Below are positions 15,597 to 22,454 of a stretch of DNA of 26,450 nucleotides, piece after piece. The DNA comes from Anaerolineales bacterium. GTDB taxonomy: Bacteria; Chloroflexota; Anaerolineae; 4572-78; J111. Position 1 is the stretch's first letter. Every line of letters begins with the position of its first letter. The translations under genes were made by a program, and so were the position numbers. The DNA lies in NCBI GenBank assembly GCA_012032575.1, contig JAAUSP010000027.1:1-26450 (forward strand), written 5' to 3'. Below the pieces are notes generated by a model. That model worked only from the letters and a program-made list of their open reading frames with translations. It searched no databases and was not told the origin of the DNA.

Positions 15597-16361
15597 TTAC
15601 GGCATGACCTTGCCGCCGTCCACATAAATGGCCTCGCCGGTGATATAGCCGGCGCTGTCGCTGCACAGGAACAGGACCAATTCGGCTACCTCGGCGGCTT
15701 CACCCAGACGGCGTTGGGGAATCTCCTGCATCCATTTGGCCATCATCGCTTCGTTGTGGCGGAGTTTTTCGGTCATCGGGGTGATAATGACGCCCGGACA
15801 AACGGCGTTGACCCGGATGCCATACCCGGCGAACTCGCGGGCGCACTCTTTGGTGAACCCAACCATGCCGGCCTTGCTGGCGCAGTAAGCCGAGCGCAAA
15901 GCCAGCGGCGTGCTGTGCCCGGCGATAGACGAGATATTGACGATCACCCCGCTGCCCTGCGCCTTCATCACCCGTCCGGCGGCCTGGCTGCACAAAAAAG
16001 TCCCCTTTAAATTGACCGCCAGGGTCCGGTCCCAGGTGGCCTCTTCCATCTCCAGGATGGAAGCCGAGGGTTCGATACCGGCGTTGTTGACCAAAAAATC
16101 CAATTTGCCCCAGGCTTCGACCACTGTTTGCACCATCGTCTCGACCCCGTTTTTGTCATCCACCGAAGCGATGAATGCCATCGCCTCGCCACCGCTGGAC
16201 TGGATCAGCTCAACGGTAGCCTGAGCGGTGTCGGCATTGATGTCATTGATACAAACTCTGGCTCCACAGCCGGCTAGCCGCTGCCCAATCGCCCGGCCAA
16301 TCCCCTGCCCGGCCCCCGTGACCAACGCCACCTGGCCCGATAAATCAACGTTTATCTTCAT
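15597..16361 (-). CDS. Short-chain dehydrogenase/reductase, FabG-like
   Basis: This 254-residue classical SDR is an NAD(P)H-dependent oxidoreductase. Seen: the nucleotide-binding TGAGQGIGRAIG near residue 14, acidic IND after strand 2 (suggesting NAD(H) preference), LVNNAGIEPSA, catalytic Ser in NISSIAGHS and the YCASKAG motif (Tyr-X3-Lys), PGVIITPM, and the ending GEAIYVDGGKVMP. I take the ATG at 16359-16361 because AAGGAG lies 10 bases upstream; the open frame extends 19 codons further into a heptamer repeat. Sequence is 3-oxoacyl-ACP reductase-like, but no fatty-acid genes are adjacent, so the substrate is open. Confidence 0.9.
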   Translation of the reverse strand: MKINVDLSGQVALVTGAGQGIGRAIGQRLAGCGARVCINDINADTAQATVELIQSSGGEAMAFIASVDDKNGVETMVQTVVEAWGKLDFLVNNAGIEPSASILEMEEATWDRTLAVNLKGTFLCSQAAGRVMKAQGSGVIVNISSIAGHSTPLALRSAYCASKAGMVGFTKECAREFAGYGIRVNAVCPGVIITPMTEKLRHNEAMMAKWMQEIPQRRLGEAAEVAELVLFLCSDSAGYITGEAIYVDGGKVMP

Positions 16362-16383
16362 CTTTCCAACGCTCCTTAAAAAT

Positions 16384-16437
16384 AGAGATTGGAGATTAGA
16401 GATTGACTTAATCTCCAATCTCCAATCTCCAATCTCT
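16384..16437. repeat. CTCCAAT heptamer array with inverted partner
   Basis: Three exact heptamers CTCCAAT (16413-16433) are preceded by the complementary ATTGGAG-type sequence from 16384, giving a near-perfect hairpin. The same heptamer occurs four times in a coding region at 24674-24701. Confidence 0.8.
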
Positions 16438-17176
16438 CACTGGCTGGCGAGTGGTTCGCAGGCAAAATCGGGGCGGCAGAGGGGGGGGGCGGTCGGCACA
16501 GGTGGCGTTGAGCCGCATGCCCAGGTAGGGCGACGGGTCAATGGTATTGGTCATGTCGGTCTCGTTGCGGAAGCGGCCCAGACCATCATCCAGCACAATG
16601 CTAAAATGAAGGTGGGTGTCAATAGGCCGCCACGATTGGCCGTTGTAATCCCCCTGATAACCTAGCAACGTGCCTTGCTTGACTGGAAGTTCGACCGTAC
16701 CCGGCGGAATCTGGTCAATGATATAACTTTTGCCGGAAGCGCTGTCGGCCATGTGCGTGTAATAGGTCCAGATTTGGCGGCCCGTATTCAGCGGGTCCTG
16801 GGGGTGACGGATAATCACGGCGCTGGTCCATTCCGGCAGGCGGGTCACGTAGCCGTCATAAGCGGCGTAGACCGGGGTGACACCGTTGCCTTCCAGCCCA
16901 AAAATATCCAGGCCGGAGTGATTGACCGTACCCAGAATGCTGTCGCCGTAAAGAATTCCGACCCAGCCCGCAGAGGGCATGACAAACGGCGCGGCGGAAC
17001 ACTGGGCCAGGCCGGTGGCGCGGGGCAAATCTACGCTATCGGGGTCTTGCCGGTGCTGGAGGTAATCACCCACCCCTTTTTCGCGCAGCCGGGGATAGGA
17101 GTAGAGGTAGACAAACCCCCATACACAGCAGCAGCATGACAATGACGGCCAGGAGCCATTTGATAAACTCTTTCAT
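16437..17176 (-). CDS. Second membrane-anchored M23 peptidase, two frameshifts
   Basis: The reconstructed protein of about 245 residues is an M23-family metallopeptidase-like protein with an N-terminal membrane anchor. Seen: a start MKEFIKWLLAVIVMLLLC in one frame, then FVYLYSYPRLREKG in the next. The core has VNHSGLDIFG, an IWTYYTHMAD segment (the usual YGH is YTH) and IDTHLHFSIV. The first frame break is at a C5 run, 17116-17120 (one base extra); the second is at a G9 run, 16481-16489 (one base extra). With both corrected it ends CRPDFACEPLASQ at 16437. Uncorrected, it would read into the adjacent repeat. ATG 17174-17176 has no clear ribosome-binding site. The core zinc ligands (H and D of HSGLD, H of HLH) look intact. 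Confidence 0.78.
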
Positions 17177-17244
17177 GCCGGGAGACTTTACAACTTCGCC
17201 AACACTTTTAGGATTCACGCAGGTGAAGCGTTGTACCTAAAACT

Positions 17245-17311
17245 AACCACAGATTTCGCCGATTACACAGAACATAATGAGAATCTTGTGAAATCCGTGA
17301 AATCTGTGGTT
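17245..17311. repeat. 13-bp inverted repeat (AACCACAGATTTC type)
   Basis: Arms 17245-17257 and 17299-17311 pair perfectly. Downstream (about 17428-17464) are CTCTGTG-type repeats. The 296-base gap 17177-17472 contains only these repeats as far as I can see. Confidence 0.75.
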
Positions 17312-17472
17312 GAAAATATTTGGAACAGCGTCACTTAAAACTTTATGTATACTTGTAGTGTACTTATTTTTATAACAGCGTCAATCCTGACTTCTTGAAG
17401 TAAAAACAAGAGACTCATCGGGATTTCTCTGTGACCCTTTGTGCTCCCTCTGTGAAACTCTGTGTTCCTGAC

Positions 17473-17802
17473 TTATGAGATCAGAGTCAACACCCACTGC
17501 CAGCCCCAAAAAGCAACCATGCCCAGCACAATGGTCAGCAGCAGATTTTGGCTGAACCAACTGATGCCAAAAGCTGCCAGCGCCCCCACCAGATAAGCAT
17601 TAGTATAACTGAAATTCACCCCCTGACCGCTGGGGATCAACACTGAGGGCACGATGATAGCAGTGAGCACGGCAGGCGGCACATAACGCAGCGCGTTGAC
17701 CAACCCGGCCGGGAATTCAAATCGTCCGGCGACCAAAAACATCGAGTAGCGAATGGCAAACGTGACCAAAACCATGCCGACAATCAGATATAATTCGTTC
17801 AT
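17473..17802 (-). CDS. azlD: AzlD-type branched-chain amino-acid exporter small subunit
   Basis: This 109-residue, very hydrophobic protein with about four transmembrane helices is the small partner of AzlC (LIV-E family), which exports branched-chain amino acids. Seen: AIRYSMFLVAG (the family TRxxP-like start region), ALRYVPPAVLTAIIVPSVL and NLLLTIVLGMVAFWGWQW. I use ATG 17800-17802, which overlaps the previous gene's stop as TGATG; a GTG one codon earlier is possible. The gene order azlC, small ORF, azlD predicts a joint transcript. Confidence 0.88.
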   Translation of the reverse strand: MNELYLIVGMVLVTFAIRYSMFLVAGRFEFPAGLVNALRYVPPAVLTAIIVPSVLIPSGQGVNFSYTNAYLVGALAAFGISWFSQNLLLTIVLGMVAFWGWQWVLTLIS

Positions 17803-17933
17803 CACACCCTGACCTTGGCCAGCGCCCGGTCGCCGATGTCGTCGCCGGCAATATCCAGCCGAAAATCCTGGCCCTGAATACCGTCGCCGTTGGTAAAATC
17901 AATTTCAAAGTCGAATTTAATCCGCTTGTCCAT
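17802..17933 (-). CDS. 43-residue acidic hypothetical protein between azlC and azlD
   Basis: A short ORF starts at ATG 17931-17933 with a perfect AGGAGG 4 bases upstream and ends in TGA overlapping the azlD start (TGATG). The product is acidic (KFDFEIDFTNGDGIQGQDF, LDIAGDDIGD) and soluble. From memory the FEIDF-TNG-GIQGQDFRLDI pattern recurs in small bacterial proteins of unknown function, usually somewhat longer, so this copy may be shortened. No function is assigned. The strong ribosome-binding site and stop/start overlap support expression. Confidence 0.7.
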   Translation of the reverse strand: MDKRIKFDFEIDFTNGDGIQGQDFRLDIAGDDIGDRALAKVRV

Positions 17934-17952
17934 TGAACCTCCTGAAAAAATG

Positions 17953-17973
17953 GTAGACAGTAGACGGTAGACG
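17953..17973. repeat. Heptamer tandem repeat GTAGAC(A/G) x3
   Basis: Three adjacent 7-bp units (GTAGACA, GTAGACG, GTAGACG) lie just upstream of the 43-residue ORF. Further towards azlC (about 18010-18057) is a GAGGCGA-type tract on the minus strand. Confidence 0.75.
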
Positions 17974-18054
17974 GGGTAATACATCGCTGCTGCCTTTTTA
18001 TTGACGTGTGAAACGAAGAATCTCTTCACCTCTTCGTATCCTCGTTTCCTCGCC

Positions 18055-18790
18055 TCACTTTGCCTTTAGACTCTCCACCACAATCCCGGCGACAATCCCC
18101 GCCACCGCTGCCACAATCAAACCGAGTTTATTCGGCATGGGATAGGCCAGCACCGACACCACCCCGGAGACGACGACCGCCGCCAGCATGGGCCGGTTTT
18201 TGAGGTAGGGGCACGACCATGCCCAAAAATGTGACCGGCATGGCAAAATCCAGCCCCCAGGCGGCGGCATCAGGGATGAGCTGACCGACAGTCAGCCCCA
18301 GCCAGGTACAGAGCTGCCAATTAGCATACATAAAAACAGCCGACCCCAGCCAATACCAGTGTTTGTGGGGCGAGGCGTCATCCCGGTTGTAGCGATTGGC
18401 CGCGATGACAAACGTTTCGTCGGTAAGCCAGAAGGCCAGCGGGATTTGCCAGCCCGCCGAAAGATGCTTGACCTGGGGAGCCAGGGTAGCCGAATAAAGG
18501 GCATGGCGCAAATTGACTACAAACGTGGTCAACACAATAAAAGGCCAGTTTGTGGCTGCGGCAATCAACCCCAACGCGATAAATTGAGACGACCCGGCAA
18601 AAACAAAGGCCGACATCGCCGCAGTGCCGGCAAACGATACCCCGCTGCCGGCAGCCAGTGTGCCAAAAATAATACCAAAGGGGATCGCGCCGACAATCAG
18701 CGGGAAAGTATCCCTGGCCCCGGCCCAGAATTCGGCGCGGCGAGAGGTAGTAGTGTCAGGTTTTGAGTGTGTCATACTTTGCGTTATCAT
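18055..18790 (-). CDS. azlC: AzlC-type branched-chain amino-acid exporter large subunit, frameshifted
   Basis: This multi-pass inner-membrane protein (about 244 residues after correction) is the large subunit of the AzlCD exporter. Seen: [18 protein letters not shown] near residue 29, [43 protein letters not shown] and [16 protein letters not shown]. The frame then breaks at a G4 run, 18208-18211 (one base extra), and resumes with [18 protein letters not shown] to a stop at 18055. ATG 18788-18790 has no clear Shine-Dalgarno. A putative small ORF lies just upstream. Confidence 0.88.
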
Positions 18791-18816
18791 TTGTTTCGAC
18801 CCTTGTTTGCCTAAAA

Positions 18817-18939
18817 TTAGACCCGTTTCAGCGTAGCAAACTCAAGCCGATTTGTCTTGTACATTCTGGCGATCGAGCACATATTGCCCCGGCGACACCA
18901 TACAAAATTTGACTCGTTCCTGGCTTGTTTTTTGCTCAT
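18817..18939 (-). CDS. Possible 40-residue basic peptide upstream of azlC
   Basis: ATG 18937-18939 is preceded by GGAGG 4 bases upstream. The frame starts [10 protein letters not shown], is rich in Arg/Lys/Asn and ends 26 bases before azlC. No family is recognised, and it is not enriched in Leu/Ile/Val as an attenuation leader would be. Supported only by the ribosome-binding site and position. A competing frame ([12 protein letters not shown]) covers the same bases, so this is uncertain. Confidence 0.3.
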   Translation of the reverse strand: MSKKQARNESNFVWCRRGNMCSIARMYKTNRLEFATLKRV

Positions 18940-18979
18940 GGCTCCTCCCGGTCAGGCTGCATCTAACCATTAAATCACA

Positions 18980-18996
18980 GGTCAACCGGTTTGACC
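18980..18996. promoter_or_regulatory. Operator-like palindrome upstream of azlC
   Basis: GGTCAA-N5-TTGACC is a perfect inverted repeat about 40 bases upstream of the small ORF ahead of azlC. It could be a transcription-factor site; no regulator gene is adjacent. The surrounding 18791-19205 gap holds this, the small ORF and the repeat at 19073-19141. Confidence 0.35.
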
Positions 18997-19072
18997 ATAT
19001 CCAATCCCGATGATTTTGGGAGTCCAATTAGTGCCCCAGCAGTGGAGTCCTTGCCCGTTGAGCAAGAAGTCT

Positions 19073-19141
19073 AACCACGAAGGCACAAAGGCACCAAGAA
19101 AAATTTGAATGAAACCTTTGTGCCTTTGTGCCTTGGTGGTT
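19073..19141. repeat. 22-bp inverted repeat (ACCACGAAGGCACAAAGGCAC type)
   Basis: Arms 19073-19094 and 19120-19141 pair with one mismatch around a 25-base loop, downstream of the FAD oxidoreductase gene. Confidence 0.8.
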
Positions 19142-19205
19142 CAATCCCGATATTTGATTCTGACTTCTCCAGGTTACAAATACAGAGGACTAACGCCCGC
19201 TGCCC

Positions 19206-20481
19206 TTACGAAACCGCATCCAAAAACCGGTAGTACGCCGCCGCCAGGGGCAAAAACCAGGGCTTGCCGCGATAAAAGAATTCTGTTTGATGGGGAATGT
19301 CGGCAAAGGGGCTGCGTGAGATTTTGCCGGCGATGAGGCGGGCCGCTTCCTGGCCCAGGTAGCCCGACAGGGCCACCCCGTGCCCGCCGTAGCCCAGGGC
19401 GTAATAAACGCCGTCCACCCGGCCAATGTGCGGAGCCAGATCAAAAGTGATGCCCAGCCGACCAGTCCAGCTATGGGTGACGGGAAAACCGCGTAGTTGA
19501 GGAAAGATGTGGATCATCGTCTCATACAGGTTTTGGGCGCTTTCGACCAAATCCAGATTGGGCGAGAGATTGTTGCGCCCACCCATAGACATGCGGCCGT
19601 CGGGCGTCAGGCGGAAGTAGTTGAGAAACCACTTGGTGCTGTACATCACCCGATTCTTGGGGCTGAGTTCCTGCTGCAACTCCGGCGAAAGCGGTTCGGT
19701 GGTAATCATATAACTGCCCACCGGAAAGACCCGACGCTGGATTGGGGGGACCAGGGGGCCGGTGTAACCATTGGTCGCCAGCAGAATTTCGGCGGCCTGG
19801 AGGATGCCCTTATTGGTGGTTATTTGAAAATCCCCTCCTGGGCCAGGCGGCGAATCGCCTGGACTTCGGTGTGCTCGCACAATTTGGCCCCGGCGCGGGC
19901 GGTTGCACAGGCCAGGCCGTAAACGTATTTGGCCGGGTGCAACCCGCCGCCATCCGTTCGACCAGCCCCCCCGGAAACACATCCGAGCCGATTTCCTCAC
20001 TCAGGCGCTCCGGCGGAACTATTTCCAGTTCGTGGAAATCCAACTCGCGGGCCATCCATTCCACCTCTTCGGCCATGTGCCGGTAATGGGAAGGCCGGTA
20101 GGCCAGGGCAATGCCGCCCGCGTGGGTATAATCGCAGTCAATGTTCTCCTCGACCAGGGTTTGCTCCAGGTGACGCACGGCAGCCACAGAGGCCCGCCAC
20201 AGTTCCCGGCCCATTTCCGGCCCGTATTTTTTGAAGGCGCTTTGAATGTTCAGCTTCAAGCCCGGTCCAACCTGCCCGCCGTTAACCGAACTGGCTCCGC
20301 CGCCAATCGGTCGCTGCTCCAAAACGGCAACACTGGCCCCGCCCTTAGCCAGCGTCCGCGCCGCCGACAGGCCGGTGTAGCCGCCGCCCACAATCGCTAC
20401 ATCTACCCGCTCCGGCAGTGGAGAAATCGGCAGATCCGCCGGGCGGGGAAAATCATCGGTCCAGAAGGAAGTGGTTTTCAT
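19206..20481 (-). CDS. DAO-type FAD-dependent oxidoreductase, two frameshifts
   Basis: This flavoprotein of about 425 residues in the D-amino-acid-oxidase superfamily most resembles gamma-glutamylputrescine-oxidase-like enzymes, which oxidise secondary or primary amines. Seen: the dinucleotide-binding VAIVGGGYTGLSAARTLA near residue 28 with Glu after strand 2, GGGASSVNGGQVGPG, RRVFPVGSYMITTEPL, MSMGGRNNLSPNL, THSWTGRLGITFDLAPHIG and GYGGHGVALSGYLGQ. The frame breaks near 19941-19945 (one base short) and at a C4 run, 19832-19835 (one base short); between them the intermediate frame reads HPAKYVYGLACATARAGA. ATG 20479-20481 follows GAGGA. A strong promoter lies at 20512-20540. Confidence 0.85.
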
Positions 20482-20511
20482 CGGATGTCCTCATTTTCCT
20501 TTCATCGCCCG

Positions 20512-20540
20512 ATTTTAGCACTGATAGATAAGTCAGTCAA
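20512..20540 (-). promoter_or_regulatory. Promoter of the FAD oxidoreductase gene
   Basis: On the minus strand TTGACT (20535-20540), a 17-base spacer and TAAAAT (20512-20517) lie 30 bases before the ATG. Confidence 0.65.
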
Positions 20541-20561
20541 CGAATTGAACAGCGCGATTGA

Positions 20562-20590
20562 TTGACAGTCCAAATTGATAGTGGCATAAT
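20562..20590 (+). promoter_or_regulatory. Near-consensus promoter of the ATPase-TOPRIM operon
   Basis: TTGACA (20562-20567), a 17-base spacer and CATAAT (20585-20590) lie 45 bases before the ATG. This is one of the best sigma-70-like promoters in the window, so constitutive expression is expected. Confidence 0.7.
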
Positions 20591-20635
20591 CAGCTTAAAA
20601 GTAACTCATCGCCTTTTAGTCGAAATAGCAGAGAT

Positions 20636-21616
20636 ATGCAAATTCAAATTAAATCGCTGGAAGTTAAAAATTGCGGCCCCTTGCGTGATGTCAATATTGA
20701 TTTTACGACAAATGGTGTGCCTCGTCCTGTTACTATAATTGGTGGCGCTAATGGGAGTGGCAAGACGACTATCCTTGAATTGGTTTGTGCTTTAGCTCAT
20801 TTTGCACTTCATGAATATGTTTTGTTAGAACACATAGATGAAGACTTAATGCCACCTGAGATGCATATTTTAAGACGTACAAAGGCTGCTCAGATGAGCT
20901 TACTTATCGACGGTGATAATTTTAATATATCTTGGCCTGGTAAGTCTGAGCAAACTCCCATAAATAGTAATAAAGTTAAACGTTTTTTGGAGACTCTCAA
21001 TCAACAAGTAACACTAGAATTATTGACTTCGTTTTCCAGTGATGAGTTAGTATCCAATCAATCACTTGACCTACCTTCTATACTTTACTTTCCTCATTAT
21101 CGGCGATTAACATCAATAGTGGGCCGACAGATAAATCGAGAAGAGGTGTCCTATAAATGGGTTTATCGCTACGAGATAGTAAGTTCATTTGCTGGTTCTC
21201 TGGATAGTTATCTTGTTTGGCTTGATTATGCTCACCCCAAAGAATTTAATCAGATTAAAAAATTTTTAAACCAGACAGTATTAGTCGGTAAACTCATTGA
21301 TAAGGTAGATCGTCCGGAACTAACTACGATGGTTAAGATTAGTAATGGCCGAAGGCATCGTTTAGACGAACTAAGTTCCGGTGAACAAAATCTGCTAATA
21401 ATTATGTTAGAACTCCGGCGCAGATTACTACCTGGGAGTATTGTTCTGATTGATGAAATTGAAAATAGCCTGCATCCGGCTTTTCAACACCGTTTAGCCG
21501 AAGCTCTCCTTAAATTACAAAAACAAATACCTTTTCAATTGATTGTCACCACCCATGCCCCCAGTTTTCTGGATGCTTTTGGCGCTGAATCAACCCTCTT
21601 GTTAACGGAGTTTTAA
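20636..21616 (+). CDS. ABC-type AAA ATPase, AriA-like (PARIS-type)
   Basis: This 326-residue ATPase of the SMC/ABC-like AAA_15/AAA_21 group is common in anti-phage systems. Seen: Walker A GGANGSGKTT (residues 36-45), ABC signature LSSGEQ (246-251), Walker B SIVLIDE (268-274) and the H-loop VTTHAPSF (His307). The region between (residues 60-240) is poorly conserved, probably the lid or dimer module. The partner TOPRIM/DUF4435-like gene begins one base after its stop. The same pair, ATPase then DUF4435, defines PARIS, in which AriA senses phage anti-restriction proteins and holds AriB in check. ATG 20636 has only a weak AGAG upstream. Other ATPase-nuclease defence pairs are possible; the protein looks short for AriA. 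Confidence 0.8.
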   Translation: MQIQIKSLEVKNCGPLRDVNIDFTTNGVPRPVTIIGGANGSGKTTILELVCALAHFALHEYVLLEHIDEDLMPPEMHILRRTKAAQMSLLIDGDNFNISWPGKSEQTPINSNKVKRFLETLNQQVTLELLTSFSSDELVSNQSLDLPSILYFPHYRRLTSIVGRQINREEVSYKWVYRYEIVSSFAGSLDSYLVWLDYAHPKEFNQIKKFLNQTVLVGKLIDKVDRPELTTMVKISNGRRHRLDELSSGEQNLLIIMLELRRRLLPGSIVLIDEIENSLHPAFQHRLAEALLKLQKQIPFQLIVTTHAPSFLDAFGAESTLLLTEF

Positions 21617-21617
21617 T

Positions 21618-22454
21618 GTGCCCACTCGCGTCATTAGGCCCTTACCTGCTGAACTAACGAGGATCCTTTTTGAGCTAGGACCGCGCAAACTTGTTTTGGT
21701 TGAAGGTTCAGACGATGTTGAGGTCTTCCGGATATGGTATCGTGATCGCCTCAGCCAGGTGTTATTTTATCCGGCAGAGGGATACTCGAGTGTCGAAGCA
21801 TTTCTAAACGAGATATTGAATCATAGTAATACCGGACAAGCTTACGGTATTATTGATCGTGATTTTCGAAGCGAAGCTGAAATTGAAGTATCGCTAAATG
21901 ATCCAGAAGCCCATCTCTTTATCTTGCGCCGATATGCGTTAGAGAATTACCTCTTAGAGCCGGTAGCTGTTTTTGAAGAGTTGAGCCTATACCTCAGTCA
22001 GAACTTTCAAATTGCCAGTGCTGAAGCTATGGCCCAGAAACTACTCACTTTATGCTATCAACTCAAATCCATCATGGCAGCCAATTGGATTTTTTGGGAT
22101 GAAAATCTCACCAGAACGACTAATCGCATCAGCTACTTCGGGATGCGCTTTTCAATTGATGATCGGCCTTTATTATTTCAGCAAACGGCCAAAAGTTTAG
22201 GATGTTCGGAGGCAGAAGCTGAAAAACGCATTATAGAAAAAGAAGTCCTTCTGGAAACAATTTTAGTCCATCTGGACTCAGCTTACCGCTGCATTGATGG
22301 GAAACGATTACTCAGACTATTGGAAAAAGAGTATCGAATCCCTCACCTGGATCATTTTTATCGCCTCTTAGCCCGAACTACCCGGCAATTTGGATTACAT
22401 CCCGATATTCAGCAAATTATTAAACAACGCATACTGGACCAGGGTGATGCGTGA
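21618..22454 (+). CDS. TOPRIM/DUF4435-like protein, AriB-like effector
   Basis: This 278-residue protein has the acidic pattern of a TOPRIM fold: Glu29 in LVLVEGSDDVEVF and Asp80/Asp82 in YGIIDRDFRS, followed by the RYALENYLLEP segment seen in DUF4435 proteins. In PARIS the DUF4435 protein AriB is the effector, a nuclease released from AriA that cleaves tRNA. The catalytic acids are all present, so it is probably an active enzyme. The start is GTG 21618-21620, 7 bases after GGAG and one base past the ATPase stop. An overlapping ATG at 21616 is in another frame. The stop overlaps the next gene's GTG as GTGA. Family assignment is from motifs only. Confidence 0.75.
   Translation: MPTRVIRPLPAELTRILFELGPRKLVLVEGSDDVEVFRIWYRDRLSQVLFYPAEGYSSVEAFLNEILNHSNTGQAYGIIDRDFRSEAEIEVSLNDPEAHLFILRRYALENYLLEPVAVFEELSLYLSQNFQIASAEAMAQKLLTLCYQLKSIMAANWIFWDENLTRTTNRISYFGMRFSIDDRPLLFQQTAKSLGCSEAEAEKRIIEKEVLLETILVHLDSAYRCIDGKRLLRLLEKEYRIPHLDHFYRLLARTTRQFGLHPDIQQIIKQRILDQGDA

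Noticed and set aside
16408..16436. C-terminal extension of the second M23 peptidase into the CTCCAAT repeat
   Set aside because: Correcting the G9 run gives a natural ending at 16437, so the extension is a frameshift artefact.
17177..17472. tRNA or structured RNA in the gap
   Set aside because: No cloverleaf, TTC-loop or CCA pattern seen; only the 17245-17311 inverted repeat.
18842..19027. 61-residue minus-strand ORF ending [13 protein letters not shown]
   Set aside because: No ribosome-binding site, no recognised family, and it competes with the 40-residue frame that has a good Shine-Dalgarno.
20636..22454. Gabija, OLD or Septu system
   Set aside because: Gabija and OLD fuse ATPase and TOPRIM in one chain and Septu uses an HNH nuclease; here they are two genes with TOPRIM/DUF4435 features.
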